A stretch of 64,000 nt of DNA, taken from Cognatundibacterium oligocarboniphilum. Lineage in GTDB: Bacteria; Pseudomonadota; Gammaproteobacteria; Burkholderiales; Burkholderiaceae_D. Positions 1 to 8,559 of the stretch are shown piece by piece. The stretch spans positions 1 through 64,000 of the forward strand of contig NZ_JABXYJ010000002.1 in NCBI RefSeq assembly GCF_013377855.1, given 5' to 3'. A program made the position numbers and the translations under genes. The notes below the pieces were generated by a model. It worked only from the letters and a program-made list of their open reading frames with translations, did no database searches and had not been told where the DNA came from. Each line of letters begins with the position of its first letter. Within the stretch, counting starts at the first letter, position 1.

Positions 1-60
1 TGGGCTAGCAATAGCCTGTTCCTACCCACCTCATTTAGTTTACAGTAAAGGCGCAGAATT

Positions 61-666
61 ATGCCAAATCCCAATCGCGGCTCATGTGGCTACCAATCCA
101 ATGAGTTTGAACAAGAATACGATCGTCCATCCAAATCCCAGCTCAAACGTGAAATGACCGCTTTGCAGAAACTGGGCGAAGAACTGGTGGAACAGCCGCG
201 CGACCGCGTTAAACGGGTACCGATGCCAGAAGATGTGCGCGAAGCTATTCTCGAATGCCAACAGATCAAAAATCACGAAGGGCGCCGTCGCCAGTTGCAG
301 TTTGTCGGTAAGAAAATGCGCAGCCTGAATGAAGAAGAAGTCGCCATAATCCAAAAAACCATCGATAGCTGGAAAGGTGCATCTAAAGCAGAGACTGCCG
401 CCATGCACGCCCTTGAACGGCGCCGTGAAAAACTGCTGGCCGATGATAATGCGCTGACCGAGTTAACGGCTGAACATCCGGAACTTGACGTGCAGCAATT
501 GCGTACCCTGATCCGTAATGCACGCAAAGAACAGGCAGACAACAAGCCGCCAAAGGCTTATCGTGAAATTTTCCAGATACTGAAACAGGTGCAACGCTCC
601 GCCTCCCAAAGCAGCGACACGGATGATATGGATCAGGAAAATGAAGAGGATGATGAACATGAATAA
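61..666 (+). CDS. yjgA: Ribosome-associated protein YjgA/DarP (DUF615)
   Basis: This is a 201-residue, highly charged protein of the DUF615 family. The E. coli member (DarP/YjgA) associates with the large ribosomal subunit during late 50S assembly, which is knowledge from the family. The central part carries the family's basic helical segments, around RVKRVPMPEDVREAI and the RRRQLQFVGKKMR region. The C-terminus is a very acidic tail ending in DDEHE. The start ATG is preceded by a weak purine run, AAAGGCG. The gene overlaps the downstream mog start by 8 bases, so the two are probably translated together. Identification is confident; the role is inferred from homology. Confidence 0.93.
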   Translation: MPNPNRGSCGYQSNEFEQEYDRPSKSQLKREMTALQKLGEELVEQPRDRVKRVPMPEDVREAILECQQIKNHEGRRRQLQFVGKKMRSLNEEEVAIIQKTIDSWKGASKAETAAMHALERRREKLLADDNALTELTAEHPELDVQQLRTLIRNARKEQADNKPPKAYREIFQILKQVQRSASQSSDTDDMDQENEEDDEHE

Positions 667-1276
667 TCCTGCTGATCCTGAGCGTGCGCTGCGCATTGGC
701 ATGGTATCCGTGTCAGACCGGGCATCGGCCGGCGTTTATCAGGATCAGGGATTGCCGGCCCTGCAAAGCTGGTTCAGTACAGCACTCAGCAGTGCCTGGA
801 TCATGGAAACCAGGTTGATTCCGGATGACCGGGCATCTATCGAACAAGCACTGATCGAATTGGTGGATGATGCCCGCTGTGACCTGGTCATTACCACTGG
901 CGGCACAGGGCCTGCCAGGCGAGATGTGACACCCGAGGCAACATTGGCCGTCGCCACCAAAGAAATGCCAGGTTTTGGCGAACAAATGCGCCAGATCAGT
1001 CTGCAGTTCGTTCCTACGGCCATTTTATCGCGACAGGTAGCCGTGATCCGTGAAACGACGGATCATGCCGCGCTGATCCTGAATTTGCCGGGACAACCCA
1101 AATCGATCAAGGAAACACTGGAAGGTCTGAAAGATGCCGCTGGTCAGCAGATTGTTTCGGGAATTTTTGCGGCAGTCCCATACTGCATTGACCTGATTGG
1201 CGGCCCTTATATTGAAACGCATGAGACAGTGTGTAAAGCTTTCCGCCCCAAATCAGCCGTCCGTCCCAAAAGCTGA
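659..1276 (+). CDS. mog: Molybdopterin adenylyltransferase Mog
   Basis: This enzyme activates molybdopterin by adenylylation before molybdenum insertion in cofactor biosynthesis (family knowledge). The sequence shows the MoaB/Mog fold signature TTGGTGPARRDVTPEA near the middle, typical of the MPT-binding site. The N-terminal strand is RIGMVSVSDRAS. I chose the ATG at 659 because AGAGGA lies 8 bases upstream and the residues encoded further upstream (from 623) lie inside the yjgA tail and do not resemble the family. The resulting 205 aa match the usual Mog length. It overlaps the end of yjgA, indicating an operon. Confidence 0.93.
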   Translation: MNNPADPERALRIGMVSVSDRASAGVYQDQGLPALQSWFSTALSSAWIMETRLIPDDRASIEQALIELVDDARCDLVITTGGTGPARRDVTPEATLAVATKEMPGFGEQMRQISLQFVPTAILSRQVAVIRETTDHAALILNLPGQPKSIKETLEGLKDAAGQQIVSGIFAAVPYCIDLIGGPYIETHETVCKAFRPKSAVRPKS

Positions 1277-1438
1277 TATCTCCATGCAATCCGAAAGCGT
1301 GGCGTGCCGTTATCCAAACAATCCTGCCGCCGGATCGCCCTGATGACAAGTGTAATGCTGTCGGCTGGCGGATCCGCCGGAACACCCACTATTTTAAAAG
1401 CCACTTCTCCCCCCATTTACCATCACCTGCATGACACT

Positions 1439-2119
1439 ATGAATCAGTTACTCGATACAGTAGAAATTGAAAGCAGCCCGAATCCTGCCTTTGCCATTAT
1501 CTGGATGCATGGACTGGGTGCTGATGCCAATGATTTTGTGCCCATTGTTAAAGAGTTGAATCTGCAAGGGCTGCCAGGCATCCGTTTCGTTTTCCCCAAT
1601 GCACCGGCGATTCCCGTCACCATCAATGGCGGCTATGTCATGCGTGCCTGGTACGACATTCTGGGTACAGATATCGCACGCCGTGAGGATGAGGCGGGTT
1701 TGCGTAAATCGCAAGGCGAAATCGAGAAACTGATTGCCCGGGAAATCGCCCGTGGCATCCCTGCACACCGTATTTTCCTGGCCGGTTTTTCTCAGGGATG
1801 CGCCATGACCTTGCAGACCGGTCTGCGTTACCCGGAAAAGCTGGCGGGATTGTTGTGTCTCTCCGGTTATGTTCCGCTGCGTGACCAGGTCGCCGCAGAA
1901 CGCAGTGCGGCCAATCAGCAGACGCCGGTTTTCCTGGTACATGGCCGTGGCGATCCGGTCATCGCTATCCAGCGTGCCGAACAATCGCGTGATTTATTAA
2001 TGGAACTCGGCTATCCGGTTGAATGGCATGAATACATGATGCCACACTCCGTCTGCGCGGAAGAAATTGACGATATCAGCCACTGGCTCCATCGGGTGCT
2101 GACCGGCAATAAAGCCTGA
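1439..2119 (+). CDS. Alpha/beta-hydrolase, phospholipase/carboxylesterase family
   Basis: This is a 226-residue serine hydrolase of the carboxylesterase 2/acyl-protein thioesterase group, expected to act in the cytoplasm on short acyl esters. The catalytic triad is visible: Ser118 in GFSQG, Asp172 in GRGDPV and His203 in MPHSV. The oxyanion region is WMHGLGADANDF. The reading frame is open from 1304, but the extra 45 residues are not family-like, so the ATG at 1439 is preferred; it has no clear Shine-Dalgarno sequence. The natural substrate cannot be told from sequence. The 162-base gap before it contains only a short GGCGGATCCGCC palindrome (about 1370). Confidence 0.88.
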   Translation: MNQLLDTVEIESSPNPAFAIIWMHGLGADANDFVPIVKELNLQGLPGIRFVFPNAPAIPVTINGGYVMRAWYDILGTDIARREDEAGLRKSQGEIEKLIAREIARGIPAHRIFLAGFSQGCAMTLQTGLRYPEKLAGLLCLSGYVPLRDQVAAERSAANQQTPVFLVHGRGDPVIAIQRAEQSRDLLMELGYPVEWHEYMMPHSVCAEEIDDISHWLHRVLTGNKA

Positions 2120-2183
2120 AGAACACTAACAGTTATACGGACACCTTCATTTCATATTTGTCTCTGTTTTTTGAAAGTACATC

Positions 2184-3155
2184 ATGGCGATCTTTTCTAA
2201 TAATGCAGAATCTATTGGCCGCACTCCGCTGGTCAGACTCAATCGCATCACGGCCGGTGCCGGTGCGACTGTACTGGCAAAAATTGAAGGACGGAATCCG
2301 GCGTACTCGGTCAAATGCCGTGTCGGCGCAGCGATGGTCGCCGATGCAGAACAACGCGGCCTGCTGACTCCGGGCAAGGAATTGATCGAACCGACCAGTG
2401 GTAACACCGGTATCGCGCTGGCCTTTGTCGCTGCAGCCAAAGGCATACCGCTGACGCTGACTATGCCGGAAACCATGAGCATCGAACGCAGAAAGCTGCT
2501 TGCAGCATTCGGTGCGAATCTGGTACTGACGGAAGGAAGCAAAGGAATGAACGGCGCCATTGCCAAAGCTGAGGAAATCCGCGCCAGCGCACCGGAACGC
2601 TATATTCTGCTTCAGCAATTCAAAAATCCTGCCAATCCTGCCATTCACGAACAAACTACCGGCCCTGAAATCTGGGAAGATACCGGTGGAAATATCGACA
2701 TTTTTGTGTCAGGCGTCGGTACCGGCGGCACCATTACCGGCGTATCACGCTACCTGAAACACACACGGGGAAAGGCTCTCGAGTCAGTCGCGGTAGAGCC
2801 TGTTGGCAGTCCTGTGCTGAGCCAGCAAAGAGCGGGGCAACCCATACAGCCCGGGCCGCATAAAATTCAGGGCATCGGCGCCGGTTTTATACCGGATGTG
2901 CTGGACGTATCGCTGATCGATCAGATTCAACAGGTCAGCAATGAAGATGCTGTGCTGTTTGCCCAGAGACTGGCAAAGGAAGAAGGCATCCTGGCAGGCA
3001 TTTCCTGCGGCGCTGCCGTTGCTGCGGCTACCCGTCTGGCATTCCTGCCGGAGAATGCGGGAAAAACAATCGTGGTGATATTACCGGACTCTGGTGAGCG
3101 TTATCTGAGCTCAATTTTGTTCGAAGGTTACTTTGATGCAGCAGGTATCGCCTGA
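2184..3155 (+). CDS. cysK: Cysteine synthase A (O-acetylserine sulfhydrylase)
   Basis: This PLP enzyme makes L-cysteine from O-acetylserine and sulfide. Lys44 in the NPAYSVKCR segment is the Schiff-base lysine. TSGNTG (71-76) binds the substrate carboxylate. The GTGGTITGV loop binds the PLP phosphate, and ISCGAA supplies the serine near the pyridine nitrogen. At 323 residues it matches CysK exactly, and segments such as [13 protein letters not shown] favour CysK over CysM. It is monocistronic, with a strong terminator 25 bases after the stop codon. Confidence 0.94.
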   Translation: MAIFSNNAESIGRTPLVRLNRITAGAGATVLAKIEGRNPAYSVKCRVGAAMVADAEQRGLLTPGKELIEPTSGNTGIALAFVAAAKGIPLTLTMPETMSIERRKLLAAFGANLVLTEGSKGMNGAIAKAEEIRASAPERYILLQQFKNPANPAIHEQTTGPEIWEDTGGNIDIFVSGVGTGGTITGVSRYLKHTRGKALESVAVEPVGSPVLSQQRAGQPIQPGPHKIQGIGAGFIPDVLDVSLIDQIQQVSNEDAVLFAQRLAKEEGILAGISCGAAVAAATRLAFLPENAGKTIVVILPDSGERYLSSILFEGYFDAAGIA

Positions 3156-3180
3156 CTGGTTTGCCCCCCGATTCAATCAA

Positions 3181-3208
3181 AAAGGGTTGCGCACAGCAAC
3201 CCTTTTTT
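3181..3208 (+). terminator. Rho-independent terminator of cysK
   Basis: A perfect hairpin (AAAGGGTTGC, 5-base loop, GCAACCCTTT) is followed by a T run, just after the cysK stop codon. It separates cysK from the oppositely oriented yaeQ. Confidence 0.93.
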
Positions 3209-3241
3209 AATGCTGCAGATACCAGCCGGCAGGCACTTTCA

Positions 3242-3784
3242 TTAGCCGAAATCTTTCAGCGTTTCCGGATCAATCTGCACCGACATATCTCCTGCCGACA
3301 TCCATATCTGGCCGTCCTGTATGGTGCATTGCAGTTGCATCGTGCGCTGCGCAAGCTTTTCCAGCGCCTGGCTTTGCGCAGCCGGCACATTCAGCACCTT
3401 GAGATTTTTGGCACGGTCAAGACGGCTGTTCATCTGTTTCCACCAGACATCGCTGGCGCTGGCATAACTGATCACCAGCACCTGCTCCGAACGGCCGCAG
3501 GCCTTGAGCAAACGCCGGTCATCCGGCTGGCCGGCCTCTACCCAGAGACGGATCGCACCGGTATAGTCTTTTTCCCATACATCCGGCTCCTCCGTATCTG
3601 AAATACCTTTTCCAAACTCCAGTCGCTCCGATGCATACATCGCATATGCCAGCACACGAATCATCATCCGCTCATCCGTTTCGGATGGATGACGGGCAAT
3701 CGTCAACTGATGGTCGGCATAATAACCGCGATCCATATCTGAAATGTTCAGATCGGCTTTATAAATAATCGATTTCAGTGCCAT
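3242..3784 (-). CDS. yaeQ: YaeQ family protein
   Basis: This is a 180-residue cytoplasmic protein of the YaeQ family, which has a PD-(D/E)XK nuclease-like fold but no firmly established biochemical role. The characteristic N-terminus MALKSIIYKADLNISDMDRGYY and the segment DETEE-like WVEAGQPDDRRLLKA are clear. The start ATG overlaps the purU stop by one base (TAATG), so translation is probably coupled to purU. An older link of YaeQ to antitermination is weak, and I do not infer a function from it. Confidence 0.9.
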   Translation of the reverse strand: MALKSIIYKADLNISDMDRGYYADHQLTIARHPSETDERMMIRVLAYAMYASERLEFGKGISDTEEPDVWEKDYTGAIRLWVEAGQPDDRRLLKACGRSEQVLVISYASASDVWWKQMNSRLDRAKNLKVLNVPAAQSQALEKLAQRTMQLQCTIQDGQIWMSAGDMSVQIDPETLKDFG

Positions 3785-4656
3785 TACCGGAACACCACTG
3801 TTTTATGTCCATTTAACAAAATCCGGTGCTCAACAAACCATTTCACAGCCCTTGCCAGCACCACACACTCCACATCCCGGCCAATCGCCGTCAGTGTTTC
3901 CGGGTCCATCGCATGGTCCACCCGTTCGACATCCTGCTCAATGATCGGTCCTTCATCCAGATCACTGGTGACAAAGTGCGCTGTTGCACCGATCAGCTTC
4001 ACACCACGTTCATGCGCCTGGTAGTAAGGCTTCGCGCCTTTAAAGCTCGGTAAAAAAGAATGGTGGATATTGATTGCCCGGCCTTTCAATGCAGTGCACA
4101 GCGCAGGAGACAGGATTTGCATATAACGCGCCAGCACGACAAGCTCGATCTCGTTGCTGCTGACGATGTCAAGAATCTTATCTTCCTGCACTTGCTTTGC
4201 CTCTGCCGAGGCTCCTGCTACCAGCGGCAGGTGATGAAACGGAATATTGTAGCTGGCGGCAAGCTGATAAAAATCCGTGTGATTGGAAACGATCGCTTTG
4301 ATTTCTACCGGCAGCAGGCCACTCTTATAACGGAACAGCAGATCATTTAAGCAATGACCGATTTTCGATACCATCAGCATCACGCGGGGTTTGTGGTGCG
4401 CATCATGCAATTGCCATTCCATCTGCAGCTGGCTTCCCAGTATCGCAAATTCGGCACGCAATACAGTTTCACCGACCGCACTGTCTTCGACAGCAAAATG
4501 TACCCGCATAAAAAAACTGGCAGACTGCGCATCGCCAAATTGTGCAGAATCAATAATATTGCAGCCGTGTTGCGCCAGAAATCCGGAAACGCTATGCACA
4601 ATGCCGCGCTGATCCGGGCAAGATAAAGTAAGAATGTATTCAGGTCGTAAAGTCAT
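3784..4656 (-). CDS. purU: Formyltetrahydrofolate deformylase
   Basis: The enzyme hydrolyses 10-formyl-THF to formate and THF, which balances one-carbon units and can feed formate to PurT. Residues 1-85 form an ACT domain (LSCPDQRGIVHSVSGFL). The rest is a formyltransferase-fold catalytic domain with the conserved INIHHSFLPSFKGA segment and the HFV..DLDEGPII segment carrying the catalytic Asn/His/Asp region. The ATG at 4656 (290 aa) begins right at the ACT domain; the reading frame continues to 4695 with unconserved residues. It is the first gene of a pair with yaeQ. Confidence 0.93.
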   Translation of the reverse strand: MTLRPEYILTLSCPDQRGIVHSVSGFLAQHGCNIIDSAQFGDAQSASFFMRVHFAVEDSAVGETVLRAEFAILGSQLQMEWQLHDAHHKPRVMLMVSKIGHCLNDLLFRYKSGLLPVEIKAIVSNHTDFYQLAASYNIPFHHLPLVAGASAEAKQVQEDKILDIVSSNEIELVVLARYMQILSPALCTALKGRAINIHHSFLPSFKGAKPYYQAHERGVKLIGATAHFVTSDLDEGPIIEQDVERVDHAMDPETLTAIGRDVECVVLARAVKWFVEHRILLNGHKTVVFR

Positions 4657-4919
4657 GATTCTGAAAAAACGGATGCACTGATGAAAGACAGGCACCCTGG
4701 CAAATTAAATTTGGTCAGATAAAATAAAAATGAACGCCGTATTGTCGCACGATCAGCAGTTCAATTCAGCGGGAATACCGGCTTCGAGCGCATGTTTCGG
4801 ATATTTTTTTGTGTCATCGTTTATTTTGAGTATGATGAAAAGCTGCAGGTGTAGTGCAATGCATCCTGCAGCCAATATATCCTTCCCAGCAAAAAACAAG
4901 CTCCCCTGTGAGGTACGCA

Positions 4920-5282
4920 TTGAAAGAATCCGCTATTTCATTTCTACAACTGGCTGCTACCGGTCATGCCGAACAGGCATTCAGTCAGTATTGCGCGCCC
5001 GGCTTCTGCCATCACAATCCTTTTTTCAACAGCGATGGGAAGTCTCTGATGGCAGCGATGCAGCAAAATGCCGTTGCGCACCCGGATAAGATTTTCGAAG
5101 TCCAGAGAGCATTACAAGATGGCGAACTAGTAGCCGTGCACTCCAGAATACGCTTCCTGGATGCCTCACAGGTGATGGCGGTTGTCCACCTGTTTCGTTT
5201 TTATGAAGGAAAAATTATCGAATTATGGGATGTCGGACAAGCTGTACCGGATCAATCACCAAATGAACTGGGGATGTTTTAA
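4920..5282 (+). CDS. SnoaL-like / NTF2-fold protein
   Basis: This small protein (120 aa from the proposed start) has the cone-shaped alpha+beta fold typical of SnoaL-like polyketide cyclases and predicted aldol-condensation enzymes. Recognisable pieces are FCHHNPFF, with histidines in the cavity position, and the terminal segment HLFRFYEGKIIELWDVGQ. I prefer the TTG at 4920 because AGG at 4911-4913 sits 6 bases upstream and the protein then starts at the first family helix. An ATG at 4854 is in frame but lacks a site. Function is unknown; members occur widely in proteobacteria as single genes. Confidence 0.75.
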   Translation: MKESAISFLQLAATGHAEQAFSQYCAPGFCHHNPFFNSDGKSLMAAMQQNAVAHPDKIFEVQRALQDGELVAVHSRIRFLDASQVMAVVHLFRFYEGKIIELWDVGQAVPDQSPNELGMF

Positions 5283-5438
5283 CGCAATGGCCGGATATAA
5301 ATCTCAGAGACAATCAGACGTTGATATTTTCTGGAAATCAAAATAAAAAGCACGATCGTTCTAATTAGTGTATAGTCATTCACAGCAAAACATGCATACT
5401 AACCTGACCAAGTTTTGCCTTACCTTTTCGGAGACAAC

Positions 5439-6464
5439 ATGAGCAGTTATCGCAATCAGCAATATCGCCTCGCCGCACGCCCTGTCGGCAATCCCAAACA
5501 CAGTGACTGGAAATTCGTCAGCGAACCAGTGCGGGAAATCAATGAAGGTGAAATTCTGGTACAGACCATTTATATTTCACTCGACCCGGCAATGCGAGGC
5601 TGGATGAATGAAGGAAAATCCTATATCCGCCCGGTTGCGATTGATGAAGTGATGCGTGCTGGCGGCGTTGGTAAAGTCATTGCGTCCAGATCATCCCGGT
5701 TTGCTGTGGGTGACTATGTTTCCGGCGGTACCGGCGTACAGCAGTACTGGGTTGGCGCAGCAGAAGATAAAACAGCAGCGTTCTACAAAATTGATCCTCG
5801 CCTCGCCCCTTTACCCAAGTATCTGAACGCGCTGGGTATGCCCGGTATGACGGCGTATTTCGGATTGCTTGATGTCGGGCAGCCTAAAGCCGGGGAAACT
5901 GTCGTAGTTTCCGGTGCCGCTGGCGCCGTTGGCCAGACAGTTGGTCAGGTCGCCAAACAAAAAGGCTGTCGTGTCGTTGGCATTGCTGGCGGTAAGGATA
6001 AATGCGATTTCGTCGTGAATGAATTAGGTTTTGACGCCTGCATAGACTATAAAAATGATTCCGTCAAAGACGGACTGAAGCAGCATTGCCCGAATGGCGT
6101 AGATATTTATTTTGACAATGTGGGCGGCGATATTCTCGATACGGTCTTAACCCGCATCAACATGAAAGCACGCATTGTGATCTGCGGTGCGATTTCTCAG
6201 TACAACAATACCACCCCGGTCAAAGGCCCTGCAAATTACCTCTCACTGCTGGTAAACCGGGCACGGATGGAAGGGATTGTTGTTTTTGATTATGCAGCCC
6301 GCTACGGCGAAGCGGTGGCACAGATGGGCCAATGGATGGCGCAAGGCCAGTTTCATACGCGTGAAGATATCGTCAAAGGTATCGAGACCTTCCCGGACAC
6401 CCTGATGATGCTGTTTGAAGGAAAAAATTTTGGCAAACTGATTCTGCAGGTTGCCGACGAATAA
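5439..6464 (+). CDS. NADP-dependent oxidoreductase, zinc-free MDR (CurA/PTGR type)
   Basis: This is a 341-residue medium-chain reductase of the leukotriene B4 dehydrogenase/CurA group, which reduces alkenals, enones or curcumin-like double bonds with NADPH. The N-terminal GroES-like domain contains SLDPAMRGWM. The nucleotide domain has VVSGAAGAVGQTVGQVAK, with the AAGAVG dinucleotide motif, and DIYFDNVGGDILD. Zinc ligands are absent, as expected. The ATG at 5439 has GGAGA 7 bases upstream; an in-frame ATG at 5415 does not. The in vivo substrate is unknown. The gene ends at a good terminator. Confidence 0.88.
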   Translation: MSSYRNQQYRLAARPVGNPKHSDWKFVSEPVREINEGEILVQTIYISLDPAMRGWMNEGKSYIRPVAIDEVMRAGGVGKVIASRSSRFAVGDYVSGGTGVQQYWVGAAEDKTAAFYKIDPRLAPLPKYLNALGMPGMTAYFGLLDVGQPKAGETVVVSGAAGAVGQTVGQVAKQKGCRVVGIAGGKDKCDFVVNELGFDACIDYKNDSVKDGLKQHCPNGVDIYFDNVGGDILDTVLTRINMKARIVICGAISQYNNTTPVKGPANYLSLLVNRARMEGIVVFDYAARYGEAVAQMGQWMAQGQFHTREDIVKGIETFPDTLMMLFEGKNFGKLILQVADE

Positions 6465-6491
6465 TCAGCTCTCCCCCAACCGCGCGCAGAC

Positions 6492-6521
6492 AAAAAGGGA
6501 CAACCACTGGCTGTCCTTTTT
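6492..6521 (+). terminator. Terminator after the MDR oxidoreductase gene
   Basis: AAAAAGG(G)ACA pairs with TGTCCTTTTT around a 9-base loop. The A and T tracts on both sides mean it could also end the oppositely oriented hyi transcript. Confidence 0.82.
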
Positions 6522-6544
6522 CTATTACGGTTCCATCAGCTGCT

Positions 6545-7333
6545 TCAGCGCCATTGCTGCAGCCAGCCCAGCCCTTCTGAAGTACCAGCCCGCGGACGGT
6601 ATTCACAGCCAATCCAGCCGGTATATCCCATACGATCAAGCTGACTGAACAGGTAGGGGTAATTCACCTCTCCTTCGGACGGCTCATGCCTGTCTGGCAC
6701 ACCGGCAATCTGGATATGCCCTATCCCGGCCTGTGGCCGGTGCAAGTAGCGCTCCAGCTTACGCAAAATATCTCCTTCCATGATCTGGCAATGATAAATA
6801 TCAAACTGCGCCTGCAGATGCGCCGTTGCAAGCTCATCACAGATATCCTGTGCCTGCTGCTGATAGTGCAGGAAGTAGCCGGGCATATCTCTGGTATTGA
6901 TAGGCTCGATCAGGACGGTCACTCCTTCCCTGGATGCCAGCAATGCCACATGCGCCAGATTGCTCAAATATACGGCATGCTGTTTTGCCTGCTCAATGTC
7001 AGGAACTGCCAGCCCTGCCATTACATGAATATGACGGTTTCCCAATATGGCGGCATATTCCAGCGCCTGTTCAAAACCGCGACGAAACTCTTCTTCACGC
7101 CCGGGCAAAGACGCAATCCCGCGCTCACCGGCAGCCCAGTCACCCGGCGGCGCATTAAACAGCACCTGCTGCAACCCATTCGCATCAAGCAGTCCGCGCA
7201 ATTGTCGTGCCGGATAATCATAGGGGAACAGGTATTCAATTCCGCGAAAACCATCTTTCGCCGCCGCTTCGAAACGGTCGGTAAAATCCAGTTCGGTGTA
7301 CATCATGCTGAGATTGGCTGCAAAACGAGGCAT
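6545..7333 (-). CDS. hyi: Hydroxypyruvate isomerase family protein
   Basis: This TIM-barrel enzyme of the Hyi/OtnI family interconverts hydroxypyruvate and tartronate semialdehyde or a related 2-oxo sugar acid. The start [11 protein letters not shown], the FNAPPGDW loop, [14 protein letters not shown] with the metal-binding glutamate, and [12 protein letters not shown] are all family hallmarks. Two consecutive ATGs exist (7336 and 7333). AAGGAG lies 5 bases before the second, so I use 7333. The Shine-Dalgarno sequence overlaps the stop of the upstream transporter gene, so the two form an operon. The transporter may supply the organic acid used here; this is inference. Confidence 0.86.
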   Translation of the reverse strand: MPRFAANLSMMYTELDFTDRFEAAAKDGFRGIEYLFPYDYPARQLRGLLDANGLQQVLFNAPPGDWAAGERGIASLPGREEEFRRGFEQALEYAAILGNRHIHVMAGLAVPDIEQAKQHAVYLSNLAHVALLASREGVTVLIEPINTRDMPGYFLHYQQQAQDICDELATAHLQAQFDIYHCQIMEGDILRKLERYLHRPQAGIGHIQIAGVPDRHEPSEGEVNYPYLFSQLDRMGYTGWIGCEYRPRAGTSEGLGWLQQWR

Positions 7334-7342
7334 CATTTCTCC

Positions 7343-8308
7343 TTATCTTTTAGCGTAGCGCTGAGCCATGACCGCGCAAACCATTAACTGCAACTGATGA
7401 AATAACATCAGCGGCAATAACACCATGCCGACAGTATGACTGGCAAACAGCACTTTTGCCATCGGAACCCCACTGGCAAGACTTTTTTTGGAGCCGCAAA
7501 AAAAGATCGTGATTTCATCTTCCTTGCTAAATCCCAGACGCCTGCTGGCAAACGTCGTCAGGAACATAATCATCCCCAGCATGACAACGCTGATCACCAG
7601 CAGGCTCAACAACATTGTCAATGGCAATTGCTGCCACAATCCTTCACTCACAGCCTCACTGAAAGCGACATACACCACCATGAGGATGGAACTCTGATCC
7701 AGCATTTTCAGACTGCTGGCACGTTTTTCCATCCAGCTCTGCAACCACGGTCGTGCAATCTGACCGGCAACAAACGGCAGCAGCAATTGATAAACGATTT
7801 TCAGCATGGCCTGCAACGAAGAATGATTTTCTCCCTGGGTTACTATCATCATACTGACCAATAGCGGAGTCAGAAAAATTCCCAGCAGATTACTGGCCGA
7901 TGCACTGCAAACCGCAGCAGGCACATTACCTCTTGCCAAAGCGGTAAAAGCAATAGATGACTGAACCGTCGAAGGCAACACGCATAAAAATAAAATCCCG
8001 ATATACAGTTCCGGTGTGACCAGCCACAACATCATGGGTTTCAGCAACATGCCGATCAGCGGAAAGGCAGCAAAAGTCATCAGCAATACCAGCAAGTGCA
8101 GGCGCCAGTGTGTAATCCCTGCAATCACCGCCTGACGCGACAATTTTGCTCCATGCATGAAAAACAGCAATGCAATCATGCCTGTCGATAAATAATCAAA
8201 ACCAGTGGCGACGCTTCCCCGTGCGGGGAAAATGCTGGCCAGTATCACCATCGTCAGCAACAACAGCGTCATGTTGTCAGGTAAAAAGCGAGGTCGTTTC
8301 ATGCTCAT
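7343..8308 (-). CDS. Bile acid:sodium symporter-like transporter (SBF-like, YfeH type)
   Basis: This is a polytopic inner-membrane protein with about nine or ten hydrophobic segments. Family signs are MHGAKLSRQA after the second helix, ILFLCVLPSTVQSSIAFT and FCGSKKSLASGVPMAK, the last two being the two crossover-helix motifs of the SBF-like family (PF13593). Starts at 8341, 8308 and 8302 are in frame. I use 8308, but no strong ribosome site decides the choice. It lies 9 bases upstream of hyi in the same direction. The substrate is unknown; transport of an organic anion linked to the hyi product is a guess. Confidence 0.83.
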   Translation of the reverse strand: MSMKRPRFLPDNMTLLLLTMVILASIFPARGSVATGFDYLSTGMIALLFFMHGAKLSRQAVIAGITHWRLHLLVLLMTFAAFPLIGMLLKPMMLWLVTPELYIGILFLCVLPSTVQSSIAFTALARGNVPAAVCSASASNLLGIFLTPLLVSMMIVTQGENHSSLQAMLKIVYQLLLPFVAGQIARPWLQSWMEKRASSLKMLDQSSILMVVYVAFSEAVSEGLWQQLPLTMLLSLLVISVVMLGMIMFLTTFASRRLGFSKEDEITIFFCGSKKSLASGVPMAKVLFASHTVGMVLLPLMLFHQLQLMVCAVMAQRYAKR

Positions 8309-8470
8309 CAGTGAAATATATCGAAAATGATGGGGCTGCAAAAAATGGCAGCACCCATGCCTGTCCCGATTGTACTAGAGGAATGCTGATCGCTCGATCT
8401 GCAATAACACGACATTCTGGTGGAGAAATACAAAGTATCTTTAACCAGAAAAGCGTTAATAGCGGATTCA

Positions 8471-8490
8471 CCGGTGATTTCAATCACCGG
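8471..8490. promoter_or_regulatory. Perfect 20-bp inverted repeat upstream of the transporter-hyi operon
   Basis: CCGGTGATT-TC-AATCACCGG lies in the gap between the TonB-receptor terminator and the transporter start, about 160 bases before that start. Neither side has a T run, so it is not a terminator. It may be an operator for a dimeric regulator or an RNA hairpin in the leader. Confidence 0.45.
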
Positions 8491-8500
8491 ACGAATGCAG

Positions 8501-8532
8501 GAAAAATAAAAAATGCCCCGGAACCGGGGCAT
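8501..8532 (-). terminator. Terminator of the TonB-dependent receptor gene
   Basis: On the minus strand, ATGCCCCG-GTTC-CGGGGCAT is followed by TTTTTTATTTTT. It starts 28 bases beyond the receptor stop codon. It is a strong intrinsic terminator. Confidence 0.92.
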
Positions 8533-8559
8533 CAGTACGACCAACAAAATCTGATTCAG

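Noticed and set aside
1368-1379. GGCGGATCCGCC palindrome before the carboxylesterase gene
   Set aside because: It is short and GC-rich, so easily found by chance; no regulatory partner or promoter placement supports it.
2133-2654. Minus-strand ORF of 173 codons overlapping cysK
   Set aside because: It overlaps a full-length, motif-complete cysK; the translation is low-complexity shadow sequence.
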